Shown here in pieces: positions 6,990-15,789 of a DNA stretch of 34,951 bases. Location of the stretch: NCBI GenBank assembly GCA_913054385.1, contig CAJXIC010000002.1:1-34951 (forward strand), read 5' to 3'. How positions within the stretch are numbered: position 1 is the first letter of the stretch; each line of letters starts with the position of its first letter. Under the pieces are notes generated by a model that worked only from the letters and a program-made list of their open reading frames with translations, was not told where the DNA came from and did no database searches. Made by a program: the position numbers and the translations under genes. Source of the stretch: an uncultured Pseudomonadota bacterium. GTDB taxonomy: Bacteria; Myxococcota_A; UBA9160; UBA4427.

Positions 6990-8531
6990 CTAGCGAAGCA
7001 GCGAGCGCCCCGTCATCTCGGGGGGGATCGGAAGCCCGATCAATTCGAGCACCGTCGGGGCCAGGTCGGCGAGGCCGCCGTTGGCGAGGGCCGTTTTCGG
7101 ATTCGGTGTCGTCGACGGGCCCCGGATCCAGTAGAGGGGAACCGGGTTGGTGGTGTGCGCGGTGTGGGGATCACCGGTTTCGGGGTCGACCATTTGTTCG
7201 CAGTTTCCGTGGTCCGCGGTGATCAGGATCTGCCCTTCGAGCTCGAGAACGGCCCGGGTGAGTTCCTCGAGGCACGAGTCGATGGTTTCGACGGCCTTGA
7301 CTGCCGCGTCGAGAACGCCGGTGTGTCCGACCATGTCCGGGTTCGCAAAGTTGACGAGGACGAAGGCGTAGTCGCCGTCGGAAAGTTTCGCCAGGATTGA
7401 TTTCGTGAGCGGTTGGGCGCTCATTTCGGGTCGGTGGTCGTAGGTCGGGACCTCGCGCGGGGAGGGCACCAGCACGCGGTCTTCGCCGGGGAAGGGTTCC
7501 TCTGCGCCCGCGTTGAAGAAGAAGGTGACGTGGGCGTACTTCTCGGTTTCGGCCATGCGCAACTGCCGCAGGGATGCCTCCGAAACCACTTCGCCGAGGA
7601 CCTTCGCGGGCTGGTCGTTCGCGAAGGCTTCCGGCAACCCGAACGCCCGGTCGTAACGCGTGAGGCAGAGGAAGCTCGCAGTCGCGGGCACGCCAGCCCG
7701 GTCGAGTTGGCCTTCGAAGCGCTCCGGGCAGGCGCCGGTAATCGCGTTGCTGAGCTGGCGAGCCCGGTCCGAGCGAAAGTTGAAGAAGAAGACGCCGTCG
7801 CCCTCCTCGAGCGCGCGGCCGCCCTGGATGACGCAGGGTTCGACGAACTCGTCGCCCTCTTCGCGTGCGTAGGCCATCGCGATGGCCTCGAGGGCATTGG
7901 GCTCCTCGCGCCCGCGACGGTGGACGATGGCGTCGAGGGCCCGCTGGATCCGATCCCAGCGGTTGTCGCGATCCATGGCCCAGTAGCGCCCCATGACGGT
8001 GGCGATGTGTCCACCCGCGGCTTCGACGTGGGGGATCAGGTCGCGCACGAAGCCCTGCCCCGAACGCGGCGGGGTATCGCGTCCATCGAGGAAGACGTGC
8101 ACTGCGGTTTCGATCCCGCGAGCCGCACAGCCACGAAGAATCTCGTAGAGGTGTTGCTGGTGACTGTGGACGCCGCCATCGGAGACGAGCCCGAGGAGGT
8201 GCAGGACCCCGCCGGAGGCCGCCACCGCGTCGAGGGTCTCGAGGATTCGCGGATTTTCGCGCATGGCGCCCTGACGGAAGGCCTCGCCGATACGCGTCAA
8301 GTCCTGAAGGATCACTCGGCCGGCGCCCATCGTCATGTGGCCGACTTCAGAATTCCCCATCTGCCCGGGAGGCAAGCCCACGGCCTCGCCCGAGGTTTCG
8401 AGCTGCGAGTGGGGGTGGGTGGCTGCGGTGCGCTCGAGAAAGGGCGCGTGGGCGAGGGCCGTGGCGTCGCTGGCTCCCCCGTCGCCGATGCCGAAACCAT
8501 CGAGGACACAGAGGAGTACGGGACCGCTCAA
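6990..8531 (-). CDS. gpmI: 2,3-bisphosphoglycerate-independent phosphoglycerate mutase
   Basis: Interconverts 3- and 2-phosphoglycerate in glycolysis/gluconeogenesis; a cytoplasmic, metal (Mn)-dependent enzyme of the alkaline phosphatase superfamily. The start region LLCVLDGFGIGD holds a metal-binding Asp. The catalytic Ser61 lies in GQMGNSEVGHMTMGAGR. VSDGGVHSH, HVFLDGRDTPP, MGRYWAMDRDNRWDR, FFNFRSDRARQL, NFANPDMVGHTG and ITADHGNCEQM are all present. TTG at 8531 is chosen because it gives the usual length (513 residues) and overlaps the rsfS stop as TTGA. Upstream codons would only extend into rsfS. Confidence 0.95.
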   Translation of the reverse strand: MSGPVLLCVLDGFGIGDGGASDATALAHAPFLERTAATHPHSQLETSGEAVGLPPGQMGNSEVGHMTMGAGRVILQDLTRIGEAFRQGAMRENPRILETLDAVAASGGVLHLLGLVSDGGVHSHQQHLYEILRGCAARGIETAVHVFLDGRDTPPRSGQGFVRDLIPHVEAAGGHIATVMGRYWAMDRDNRWDRIQRALDAIVHRRGREEPNALEAIAMAYAREEGDEFVEPCVIQGGRALEEGDGVFFFNFRSDRARQLSNAITGACPERFEGQLDRAGVPATASFLCLTRYDRAFGLPEAFANDQPAKVLGEVVSEASLRQLRMAETEKYAHVTFFFNAGAEEPFPGEDRVLVPSPREVPTYDHRPEMSAQPLTKSILAKLSDGDYAFVLVNFANPDMVGHTGVLDAAVKAVETIDSCLEELTRAVLELEGQILITADHGNCEQMVDPETGDPHTAHTTNPVPLYWIRGPSTTPNPKTALANGGLADLAPTVLELIGLPIPPEMTGRSLLR

Positions 8532-8932
8532 GGGCTCGTCCCGGTGGTTTCGGTGTCCACCGCGATGCCGAGGTCGATGCGCGGCGCGTCGCTCCACAGC
8601 CGTTCGAGGTCGTAGTGCTCGCGCACCTCGCGCTGAAACACGTGCACGATCAGGTCGGTGAAATCCAGCAGCACCCAGCGACCCTCGCGGTAGCCTTCGA
8701 CGCCGAGGGCGCGTTCGCCAGCGCTGCGTAGGCCGGCTTCGACCGCGTCAGCGATCGCGCAGACCTGGCGATCCGAGCGTCCCGTCAGTACGACGAAGGT
8801 GTCCGCGAACGAACTCACCTCGCGGACGTCGAGCACCACCGGGTCTTCGGCCTTCCTCTCGAGCGCGCGAAGCAGGACTTCGCGCGCCTTTTCCAGGCGT
8901 TCCAATTCAGCCATGCCGCTCGTTTCTGCCAT
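8528..8932 (-). CDS. rsfS: Ribosomal silencing factor RsfS (DUF143/Iojap)
   Basis: A 134-residue RsfS family protein. The family binds ribosomal protein L14 on the large subunit and blocks subunit joining under poor growth conditions. Seen: the core DPVVLDVREVSSFADTFVVL, followed by TGRSDRQVCAIADAVE, then GYREGRWVLLDFTDLIVHVF and REHYDLERLW, the classic RsfS end. A second in-frame ATG at 8914 would shorten it by six residues and reduce the overlap with nadD from 26 to 8 bases; neither start has a strong ribosome site. The stop overlaps the gpmI TTG. Position between nadD and gpmI is the usual one. Confidence 0.93.
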   Translation of the reverse strand: MAETSGMAELERLEKAREVLLRALERKAEDPVVLDVREVSSFADTFVVLTGRSDRQVCAIADAVEAGLRSAGERALGVEGYREGRWVLLDFTDLIVHVFQREVREHYDLERLWSDAPRIDLGIAVDTETTGTSP

Positions 8933-9659
8933 GGACGGTCACATTCCCTGCCTCGGCGCATTCGTTCGCGCCCCGATAGTGCCCGCTTTCGATCACCGCG
9001 CAATGGACCGCGGGGGGGAGCCAGGCGGACGCGGGCTCGTTTCTCGCGAGGGCCGCCCTGACTTCCGAGGAGGAAATGTCGAGAGCATCGATTTCGAGCT
9101 GCAGGAGCCTGGTACCGGCGCTGCGATGCAGGGCGCTGCGTCCATCGCTCGAGAAGTCGAAGGCGCAGGCCAGCGCTTCCGGGATCCATTGCGCCAGGGC
9201 GCCGCGATTCGAAGGCGGTCGCGACAGCACCGCGAAATCGGCGAGCGCGAAGAGTGCCTCGGGCTCCCTCCACCCCGCGATCAGCCGGAACGCGTCGCAG
9301 CCGATGATGAAGACCGGGGGCCGCGCCTCGCCCTTGGCAGCGAGCGCTCGCAGCGTATCCACCGAGTACGACGGGCCGGGGCGCGTGAGTTCGATGGCGT
9401 CGACCTCGAATTTCGGATGCGCTTTTACCGCGAGTCGAAGCCACTGCATCCGGTCCACTGCGGGGGCCATCGGTTCGGTTTCCGTTCCGGTTTTGTGGGG
9501 GGGCTCGGCGCTGGGGACGAAGACGATGCGGTCGAGTTGCAGTGCGCGCAGGGTTTCTTCGGCAGCGCGTAGGTGCCCCAGGTGGATCGGGTCAAAGGTG
9601 CCACCGAAGAGTCCGACCCCCCCCGGAGCGCGCAGCGGCTTCGCGCTCGTAGCCGTCAT
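8907..9659 (-). CDS. nadD: Nicotinate-nucleotide adenylyltransferase
   Basis: Makes deamido-NAD from nicotinate mononucleotide and ATP in NAD synthesis. Seen: the nucleotidyltransferase signature GLFGGTFDPIHLGHLRAAEE near the N-terminus, FVPSAEPPHKTG, the substrate region YSVDTLRAL with IIGCDAF, and the C-terminal DISSSEVR, equivalent to the ISSTxxR signature. The length of 250 residues is somewhat above the common 200-220, with a short loosely conserved tail after ESGHYRGA. The ATG overlaps the proA stop (ATGA) and the gene overlaps rsfS, so the three are translationally coupled. Confidence 0.95.
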   Translation of the reverse strand: MTATSAKPLRAPGGVGLFGGTFDPIHLGHLRAAEETLRALQLDRIVFVPSAEPPHKTGTETEPMAPAVDRMQWLRLAVKAHPKFEVDAIELTRPGPSYSVDTLRALAAKGEARPPVFIIGCDAFRLIAGWREPEALFALADFAVLSRPPSNRGALAQWIPEALACAFDFSSDGRSALHRSAGTRLLQLEIDALDISSSEVRAALARNEPASAWLPPAVHCAVIESGHYRGANECAEAGNVTVHGRNERHG

Positions 9660-10936
9660 TCGCGGAGCTGGCCTTCCCCCCGGAGCACGAACTTCCGGCT
9701 GGTGAGATCGTCAAGGCCCATTGGACCGAAGGCGTGAAGCTTCGAAGTCGAGATGCCGATCTCGGCGCCGAGCCCCAGGCGATAACCGTCGGCGAAGGCG
9801 GTCGAGCAGTTCACGCCGACGGTGGAGGAGTTGACGCGGCGCAGCCACTCGTCGGCGTGGTCCTGGCTCGCGGTCACGATGATCTCGGTGTGGTCGGAGC
9901 CCCAGGCCCGGATGTGTTCGATGGCCTCGTCCATTCCCGCGACGACCTTGACCGCGAGGATTGGGGCCAGGTATTCGGCTGCCCAGTCTTCGTCGCTAGC
10001 GGGGCGGGCAGTGGCGAAGGCCTTGCGAGTCTCGGGACAGCCGCGGATCTCGATGCCTTCGGCGTGGAGCGCCTCGAGCACCTGAGGCAGCACCGTGCCC
10101 GCCGCGTCGCGGTGGCAGAGCAGGGTTTCGAGGCCGTTGCACACCGCCATCTGTCGCAGCTTCGAATCGACGGCGATTTCGGTGGCCATTTTTGGGTCTG
10201 CACTGGCATCGAGGTAGACGTGGCAGACGCCGGCGTCGTGCTTGATCACGGGGATGCGCGAGGTCTCGCTCACCTTCTGGATCAGACCCGGACCACCGCG
10301 GGGGATCACGAGGTCGATGTCGCGCTCCGAGCGCAGCAGAAAGTCGATGGCGGCGCGATCCGTGGTGGGGACGACCGTCACCGCATCCTCCGGGATGCCC
10401 ACGTCGCGGGCGGCGGCGCGCAGCACCTCGCCGAGGGCGACGTTGGACTGGATCGCCTCGGAGCCGCCGCGCAGGATTACGGCGTTTCCCGATTTGACGC
10501 AGAGTGCGGCGGCGTCGATGGTGACGTTGGGGCGCGATTCGTAGATGATCGCGATCACGCCGAGCGGAATCCGCATGCGCCCGACCTGCAAGCCATTGGG
10601 ACGCTCGCGCAGGTCCTCGATGCGCCCGACGGGATCGTCGAGAGCGGCGATGTCCGCAAGGCCCTTTAGCATCGTCGTCCAGCGGTCCTCGCCAAGGGCC
10701 AGCCGGTTGAGGAGCGGCTCGGAGATGTTGCGTGCCGCGGCCTGCTCGAGATCGCGGGTATTCGCTGCGAGAATGGTCTCGCGCGCTTCTTTGAGTCGGT
10801 CGGCGACGCGCAGCAGCCAGGCGTTCTTGGTCGCGGTGTCGACTTCGCCGAGCACTACCGACGCGGCTCGGGAACGGGCGGTGAGTTCTCGAATTTGCTG
10901 TTCGAGGCCGGGGGAGGCGAGGTCGGGGGAGGACAT
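9656..10936 (-). CDS. proA: Gamma-glutamyl phosphate reductase
   Basis: The second enzyme of proline synthesis: NADPH-dependent reduction of gamma-glutamyl phosphate to glutamate semialdehyde. It is 426 residues, the normal length. Seen: the aldehyde-dehydrogenase-like fold with MRIPLGVIAIIYESRPNVT, SGNAVILRGGSEA, LVIPRGGPGLI and the catalytic Cys in MAVCNGLETLL (the usual context is SVCNAxETLL). The C-terminus has VNCSTAFADGYRLGLGAEIGIS and FGPMGLDDL. It begins three bases after the proB stop and its own stop overlaps nadD. ProB and ProA act together to limit loss of the labile phosphate intermediate (family knowledge). Confidence 0.96.
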   Translation of the reverse strand: MSSPDLASPGLEQQIRELTARSRAASVVLGEVDTATKNAWLLRVADRLKEARETILAANTRDLEQAAARNISEPLLNRLALGEDRWTTMLKGLADIAALDDPVGRIEDLRERPNGLQVGRMRIPLGVIAIIYESRPNVTIDAAALCVKSGNAVILRGGSEAIQSNVALGEVLRAAARDVGIPEDAVTVVPTTDRAAIDFLLRSERDIDLVIPRGGPGLIQKVSETSRIPVIKHDAGVCHVYLDASADPKMATEIAVDSKLRQMAVCNGLETLLCHRDAAGTVLPQVLEALHAEGIEIRGCPETRKAFATARPASDEDWAAEYLAPILAVKVVAGMDEAIEHIRAWGSDHTEIIVTASQDHADEWLRRVNSSTVGVNCSTAFADGYRLGLGAEIGISTSKLHAFGPMGLDDLTSRKFVLRGEGQLRE

Positions 10937-10939
10937 GGC

Positions 10940-12076
10940 TCAGGTCTCCAGCACGACAAGATCGTCTCGGTGGATTACCTCGTCGCCATTCCACGAGCCT
11001 AGCACCCGCCTGGCGTCGCGAGCTTTCAGGCCTTTGACCTTCTCGAGATCGCCGGAGGAATAGGCGACCAGACCGCGCGCAAACTCGCGACCGCGACTGT
11101 CGAGACAGGACACGGAGTCGCCCACGCGAAAGCGACCGTGAACGGCCTTGATGCCGGCCGCGAGCAGGCTCTTGCCCCGGGCCGTCAGGGCGTTGCGGGC
11201 ACCTTCGTCGAGTACCAGTTCTCCGCGCGATCGGGTCGCGAAGGCGATCCAGTGCTTGCGGCTGGTCATACGCTCGGTCGGGTGGAAGAGTGTTCCAATC
11301 GCTTCCCCCGAAAGCACGCGCTGCAATACGAAGCGGCTGCGTCCGGAGCAGATTACCGTGGTGGCGCCCGTACGCGAAGCCATTTCGGCGGCCTCGAGTT
11401 TTGTGACCATGCCGCCGCTGCCGAGCTTTGACCCGGCACTCCCCGCGGCTCTCCGTAAGGCGGGCGTGATGGCTTTGACCTCATCGAGGATCGGGGGAGT
11501 GGCCTCGCCTGCGACGGGCTTTCGCTCGTAGACACCGCCGACATCGGTGAGGATCACAAGGGCGTCGGCGTCGACGAGGTTGACCAGGATCGCGGACAGA
11601 CGGTCGTTGTCTCCGAAGAGAATCTCCTCGGTGGCGACGGTGTCGTTTTCGTTCACCACCGGGACCACGCCGAAGCGAAGCAACTCGAGGAGCGTATGCC
11701 GTGCGTTCAGGAAGCGCTCCCGGTCGGCCAGGCCCGAACGCGTGACGAGAACCTGGCCGACGAGGCGCTCGCGTCGCGAGAAGCGTCGCCGGTAGAGTTC
11801 CGCCAGCCCGATCTGGCCGACCGCGGCCGCGGCTTGTTTTTCTCGCGTCGAGCGTTCGCGCGGCCCCCAGCCGAGTTCGAAGCTGCCCACGGCGATGGCT
11901 CCGGAAGACACGAGCACCACCTCGATCCCCGAGTCCATGAGGTCGGCGATCTGGCCCACCAGTTCGCTCACCTTTCGGGTCCGCAGTCGCCCGTCGCGCG
12001 TGAGTGTGCTGCTGCCGACCTTTACGACGATCCGCCGAGCCCGGGTGAGCCGCTTGCGTGCAGGCGAGGCGCTCAT
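10940..12076 (-). CDS. proB: Glutamate 5-kinase with C-terminal PUA domain
   Basis: The first enzyme of proline synthesis, phosphorylating glutamate; usually feedback-inhibited by proline. Residues about 10-265 form the amino-acid kinase domain (RIVVKVGSSTLTRDG, VLVSSGAIAVG, VPVVNENDTVATEE, FGDNDRLSAILVNLVDADAL, LTDVGGVY, GSGGMVTKLEAAEMA). Residues about 285-370 form a PUA domain (ARNALTARGKSLLAAGIKAV, VSCLDSRGREFARGLVAYSS). The 378-residue length is that of the long, PUA-containing form. ATG overlaps the obgE stop (ATGA). Placing proBA between obgE and nadD is a known arrangement in delta-type proteobacteria (recalled). Confidence 0.96.
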   Translation of the reverse strand: MSASPARKRLTRARRIVVKVGSSTLTRDGRLRTRKVSELVGQIADLMDSGIEVVLVSSGAIAVGSFELGWGPRERSTREKQAAAAVGQIGLAELYRRRFSRRERLVGQVLVTRSGLADRERFLNARHTLLELLRFGVVPVVNENDTVATEEILFGDNDRLSAILVNLVDADALVILTDVGGVYERKPVAGEATPPILDEVKAITPALRRAAGSAGSKLGSGGMVTKLEAAEMASRTGATTVICSGRSRFVLQRVLSGEAIGTLFHPTERMTSRKHWIAFATRSRGELVLDEGARNALTARGKSLLAAGIKAVHGRFRVGDSVSCLDSRGREFARGLVAYSSGDLEKVKGLKARDARRVLGSWNGDEVIHRDDLVVLET

Positions 12077-13134
12077 GCCGAGGCCTCGTCCTGCTTTGCC
12101 GTGTCGATCTCGGCAGCGGCGTCGATGGTTCGCAAGGTCTCCTGCATCAGCGCGTCGACCCCTTCTCCGGTCGCCCCCGAAATCGCAAAGACGCGACAGC
12201 CCTCGGCCTCGAACCTTTCGCGAAGCGCTGCGAGACGTTGCCGATCCGAAACCAGGTCGACCTTGTTGAGCACCACCACCTCGCTCCGCCCGAGCAGTTC
12301 GGGATCAAAGAGACCGAGTTCATTGCGCAGCGTACGATAGTCGTCGAAGGGGTCTCGATCTTCGAGCCAGGCCCCGCCCACGTCGAGAAGATGCAGCAAT
12401 ACCCGCGTGCGTTCGACGTGGCGCAGGAAGCGATCGCCGAGGCCGACCCCCTCGCTGGCGCCGGCGATGAGGCCGGGCAGGTCCGCGACGATGAAGCGCC
12501 GCTCATCGACTTCGACCACGCCGAGCGCGGGGACCAGGGTCGTGAAGGGATAGTTTGCGACAGCGGGCTTTGCCGCCGAGATGCGACCGAGGAGTGTCGA
12601 CTTGCCGGCATTCGGAAGCCCGAGCAGGCCGACGTCCGCGAGCAGCTTCAGTCGCAGTTCGAGCGTTCGGGTCTCTCCGGCGAGGCCGGGCTTCGCGAAG
12701 TCGGGAGCCTGCCTTGTCGATGTGGCGAAGTGGGGATTGCCCCAGCCCCCGCGTCCCCCGCGCGCGGCATGGAAACGATCCCCATCGCGCCGCAGGTCGG
12801 CGACCGGGGTGTCGGCTTCGGTGTCGGGGGACTCGTAGAAAACGGTCCCTACGGGAACCCGCACTTCGATATCCCGACCTGCTGCGCCGTGCCGGCTGCG
12901 CACTTCGCCAGGGCGTCCTGCCTCGGCTTCGATGTGGCGCCGCCTCGCGAACTCGAGCAGGGTGTTGCGATTGCGGTCGGCGATGAAGATCACATTGCCG
13001 CCGCGTCCGCCGTCGCCCCCGTCCGGTCCCCCACGCGGTTCGAACTTTCCGCGATAGAAGTGGACGCAGCCGTCTCCGCCCCGCCCCGAGGCGATCGTCA
13101 CGCAGACTTCATCGACGAATCCCGACTTCTTCAT
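12073..13134 (-). CDS. obgE: Obg family GTPase (50S assembly / stress)
   Basis: A 353-residue Obg GTPase, essential in most bacteria for late 50S subunit maturation. Residues about 1-158 are the glycine-rich Obg fold (FVDEVCVTIASGRGGDGCVH, GGPDGGDGGRGGNVIF, GWGNPHFATSTRQAPDFAKPG). Residues about 160-330 are the G domain: G1 GLPNAGKST, switch PFTTLVP, G3 DLPGL, G4 NKVD and G5 SGATGEG. The C-terminal tail is short and acidic with no extra domain. A 93-base gap separates it from rpmA; no strong ribosome site precedes the ATG. Confidence 0.96.
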   Translation of the reverse strand: MKKSGFVDEVCVTIASGRGGDGCVHFYRGKFEPRGGPDGGDGGRGGNVIFIADRNRNTLLEFARRRHIEAEAGRPGEVRSRHGAAGRDIEVRVPVGTVFYESPDTEADTPVADLRRDGDRFHAARGGRGGWGNPHFATSTRQAPDFAKPGLAGETRTLELRLKLLADVGLLGLPNAGKSTLLGRISAAKPAVANYPFTTLVPALGVVEVDERRFIVADLPGLIAGASEGVGLGDRFLRHVERTRVLLHLLDVGGAWLEDRDPFDDYRTLRNELGLFDPELLGRSEVVVLNKVDLVSDRQRLAALRERFEAEGCRVFAISGATGEGVDALMQETLRTIDAAAEIDTAKQDEASA

Positions 13135-13227
13135 GGGAGGGTCCCCAGAGAGAAGGCATGGCCGAGCCCGCGCTCCTCGTACCAGGGGAAATCGGATCGG
13201 GTAATAGAGCGGGGCTCCGGTCGCTGC

Positions 13228-13479
13228 CTACGGCTGATCGACCGACGCCTGCACCCGACCGCGAGAGCGGCCGTACCGCACCGTGCCGTTGCAGAGCGCA
13301 AAGAGGGTGTAATCCCTGCCGAGGCCGACGTTCTGCCCGGGGTGGATACGGGTGCCAAGCTGCCGCACGAGGATCGCACCCGCTTGCACGGTCTGACCGC
13401 CGAATACCTTCATGCCGCGGCGCTGACCGTTGCTATCTCGGCCGTTCCGCGAACTTCCCTGTCCCTTTTTATGCGCCAT
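13228..13479 (-). CDS. rpmA: 50S ribosomal protein L27
   Basis: An 83-residue L27, whose N-terminus reaches toward the peptidyl transferase centre. Seen: [20 protein letters not shown] at the N-terminus, then [18 protein letters not shown] and the C-terminal core. I take ATG at 13479 (an upstream ATG at 13485 would add two residues that the family lacks). It overlaps the rplU stop as TGATG. No N-terminal extension of the kind cleaved by a Prp protease is present: the protein begins directly with MAHKK. Confidence 0.97.
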   Translation of the reverse strand: MAHKKGQGSSRNGRDSNGQRRGMKVFGGQTVQAGAILVRQLGTRIHPGQNVGLGRDYTLFALCNGTVRYGRSRGRVQASVDQP

Positions 13480-13790
13480 CAGCAACCCTCGATGGCGTCG
13501 ACCAGGACTTCGGTGTAGTCCTGGCGATGACCGTATTTGCGGCGGTAGCCGGTGCGGCGCTTCATCTTGAAGATCCGCAACTTCGGGCCACGACCCTGCT
13601 CTACGATGGTACCGCGAACGACCGCGCCCTCTACGAGCGGTCTGCCGATCTGGATATTCTCGCCGCCGACGAGCAGGACTTCCGGGAACTCCACCGTGTC
13701 GCCCACCGCGCCTTCCAGCTTCTCGACCCGGACGGCCTCACCGGGCTCGACCCGAACCTGTTTTCCACCGGTCTTGACCACCGCGTACAT
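13479..13790 (-). CDS. rplU: 50S ribosomal protein L21
   Basis: A 103-residue L21, a structural large-subunit protein binding 23S rRNA. Seen: [37 protein letters not shown] and the basic C-terminal [19 protein letters not shown]. The start codon shares a base with the rng stop (TAATG) and the stop overlaps the rpmA start, so rng, rplU and rpmA are tightly coupled. Confidence 0.97.
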   Translation of the reverse strand: MYAVVKTGGKQVRVEPGEAVRVEKLEGAVGDTVEFPEVLLVGGENIQIGRPLVEGAVVRGTIVEQGRGPKLRIFKMKRRTGYRRKYGHRQDYTEVLVDAIEGC

Positions 13791-15652
13791 TAGTTTTCCT
13801 CAGCTTCCGGGACGGGCGGCAGTATCGGCGATTCCGCAGCGTCGTCAAGCGGTTGGGGCACCTCCGCGAGGTCTGGATCAGCTTCCGCATCCCCCTCGGG
13901 GGCCGCGTCGGCCTCGGGGGCGACCGCCGCGTCAGCCTCGGGGGCGACCGCCGCGTCGATTTCGGGCTCGATCTCCGGCATTTCGGGGTCGTCGAGCAGC
14001 TCCAGCGGAGCTTCGATGAGCCCCTCTAGCGTTATTTCCGGCGATTTCTCGGCCTCGATCACCGCTTCTTCCGGGGCCGCTTCGGCCACCTCGGGTTCCG
14101 CAGCGGGTTCGTCGCCGGCTGCCAGCCAGCGCAGCGGGATCACCACCGGCTCGCCGCGGCCCCGTGCCTGCACTTCGAACTGCTCCTGGTGCAGCCCGGG
14201 CCGGGCGCGCACCTCGATCTCGAAGCCGAGGTCGGAGCCGAGGTCGGCAAGGGCCTCGTTCTCGGGTGCGAGCAGTGCCTCGGCCACCGAGGGGTTCACG
14301 CTGATGGCGATCTGGCGGCCGCTGAAGCGCGGGAGATCCTTGCGCACCTCGCGGATGATGCTGAAGGCCACGCTCTCGCTCGAGAGCACGTAGCTGCGTC
14401 CCTCGCAATAGGGGCAGGGCTCGCACAGGGTCTGCACGAGATTCTGGCGGGTGCGCTTGCGGGTCATCTCGACCAGGCCGAGTTCGGAGATCTTGAGGAT
14501 GTTGGTCCGGGCCTTGTCCTGGCGCAGGGCTTCGGCCAGCGCGCGGTAGACGCGGTCTCGATTCGAGGCGGATTCCATGTCGATCAGGTCGAGGATCACG
14601 ATGCCGCCGATGTTGCGAAAGCGCAGCTGGTGGGCGATCTCCTTGACCGCCTCGAGGTTGGTCTTGAGCACCGTTTCTTCGAGGTTGCGCTTACCGACGA
14701 AGCGGCCGGTGTTCACGTCGATCGAGGTCAGCGCTTCGCTCTGGTCGATGATCAGCGAGGCCCCGGACTTGAGAAAGACCCGGCGCTCGAGGTTGGCCTG
14801 GATCTGCGACTCCAGACCGAAGTGGTCGAAGATCGGAGTCTGGCCTTCGTAGTGCTCAAGATGGGGACGCGGCTCTGCGACGAATTCGTCGACGAAGGCG
14901 CGGACCGTGCGGTAGGTCTCCGCGGAATCGATCGCGATGCGCTTCGTGTCCGGGCCGCTGAGGTCGCGGATCATGCGCAGGGCCAGCTCAGGCTCGGCGT
15001 AGAGGACCTTCGGTGCCCGGGCGTTCTGGGCGCTCCTTTGGACCGTCTTCCATACCTTTGTCAGGTAGCGGACATCCGCCTCGAGATCGGCGTCACGCAC
15101 GCCGTCCCCGGCGGTGCGGATGATGAAGCCCAGCTTCTCCGGGCGGATCTTGTCGACGATCTCGCGCAGCCGCCGGCGCTCCCGATCCGAGCCGATGCGG
15201 CGCGAGACGCCGACGCGGCTCGACCCGGGGGTGAGGACGAGGTGCCGTCCTGGGATCGAGATCTGCGAAGTGATGCGCGCACCCTTGGTGCCGATGGGCT
15301 CCTTCGCGATCTGTACCACGATCTCCTGGCCTTCCTTGAGGATCGCGTCGATCTGGATGTGGCTGCGACCGTTGCCCCTGCGCCGCCGCGGGCTGGAGCC
15401 ATCGCCCCCAGAAGTCTGGCTCTTCGTGTCGATGTAGTCGCCGGCGTAGAGGAACGCGGCCTTCTCGAGGCCGATGTCGACAAAGGCAGCCTGCATCCCG
15501 GGGAGGACGCGCGAGACGCGCCCCAGGATCACGCTGCCCATCACGTTGCGATCAGAGCCGCGTTCGATGTGGAGCTCGGTAAAGGAGGAGCCTTCGAGCA
15601 GGGCGACGCGGGTCTCGCCCCGCTCAGCGTTGACGATGATTTCGTTGTTCAT
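13790..15652 (-). CDS. rng: Ribonuclease E/G family endoribonuclease
   Basis: A 620-residue single-strand endoribonuclease acting in mRNA decay and rRNA/tRNA processing. Start MNNEIIVNAERGETRVAL is the usual N-terminus; an upstream ATG at 15706 would add 18 non-family residues. Then an S1 domain (NVMGSVILGRVSRVLPGMQA, AAFVDIG) with a basic insert SPRRRRGNGRS, the 5'-sensor/RNase H-like part, catalytic SIDVNTGRFVG and IVILDLIDM aspartates, and the zinc-link CPYCEG. After about residue 500 comes an acidic, low-complexity tail with two exact copies of DAAVAPEA. The short tail is more RNase G-like than RNase E-like, and no degradosome-binding motif is recognised. Confidence 0.93.
   Translation of the reverse strand: MNNEIIVNAERGETRVALLEGSSFTELHIERGSDRNVMGSVILGRVSRVLPGMQAAFVDIGLEKAAFLYAGDYIDTKSQTSGGDGSSPRRRRGNGRSHIQIDAILKEGQEIVVQIAKEPIGTKGARITSQISIPGRHLVLTPGSSRVGVSRRIGSDRERRRLREIVDKIRPEKLGFIIRTAGDGVRDADLEADVRYLTKVWKTVQRSAQNARAPKVLYAEPELALRMIRDLSGPDTKRIAIDSAETYRTVRAFVDEFVAEPRPHLEHYEGQTPIFDHFGLESQIQANLERRVFLKSGASLIIDQSEALTSIDVNTGRFVGKRNLEETVLKTNLEAVKEIAHQLRFRNIGGIVILDLIDMESASNRDRVYRALAEALRQDKARTNILKISELGLVEMTRKRTRQNLVQTLCEPCPYCEGRSYVLSSESVAFSIIREVRKDLPRFSGRQIAISVNPSVAEALLAPENEALADLGSDLGFEIEVRARPGLHQEQFEVQARGRGEPVVIPLRWLAAGDEPAAEPEVAEAAPEEAVIEAEKSPEITLEGLIEAPLELLDDPEMPEIEPEIDAAVAPEADAAVAPEADAAPEGDAEADPDLAEVPQPLDDAAESPILPPVPEAEEN
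13911..13958. repeat. 24-bp tandem duplication within the rng tail
   Basis: Two adjacent 24-base units (13911-13934 and 13935-13958) differ only at the last base. They encode the octapeptide DAAVAPEA twice in the disordered acidic tail of the RNase E/G protein. The reading frame is kept. Confidence 0.85.
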
Positions 15653-15789
15653 GAATCGTTCCGGTGCAAGAGGAAGCGCAGCTCGGCCGCCTTTGCGACC
15701 GGTCATTTCGCGGGGCCTATAGCCTCGCGATGGCGTTCCTCCGCTGAAAAGGCGAGCTCAGCGTTTCCGGGCGATCGAAGTGTCATGTC

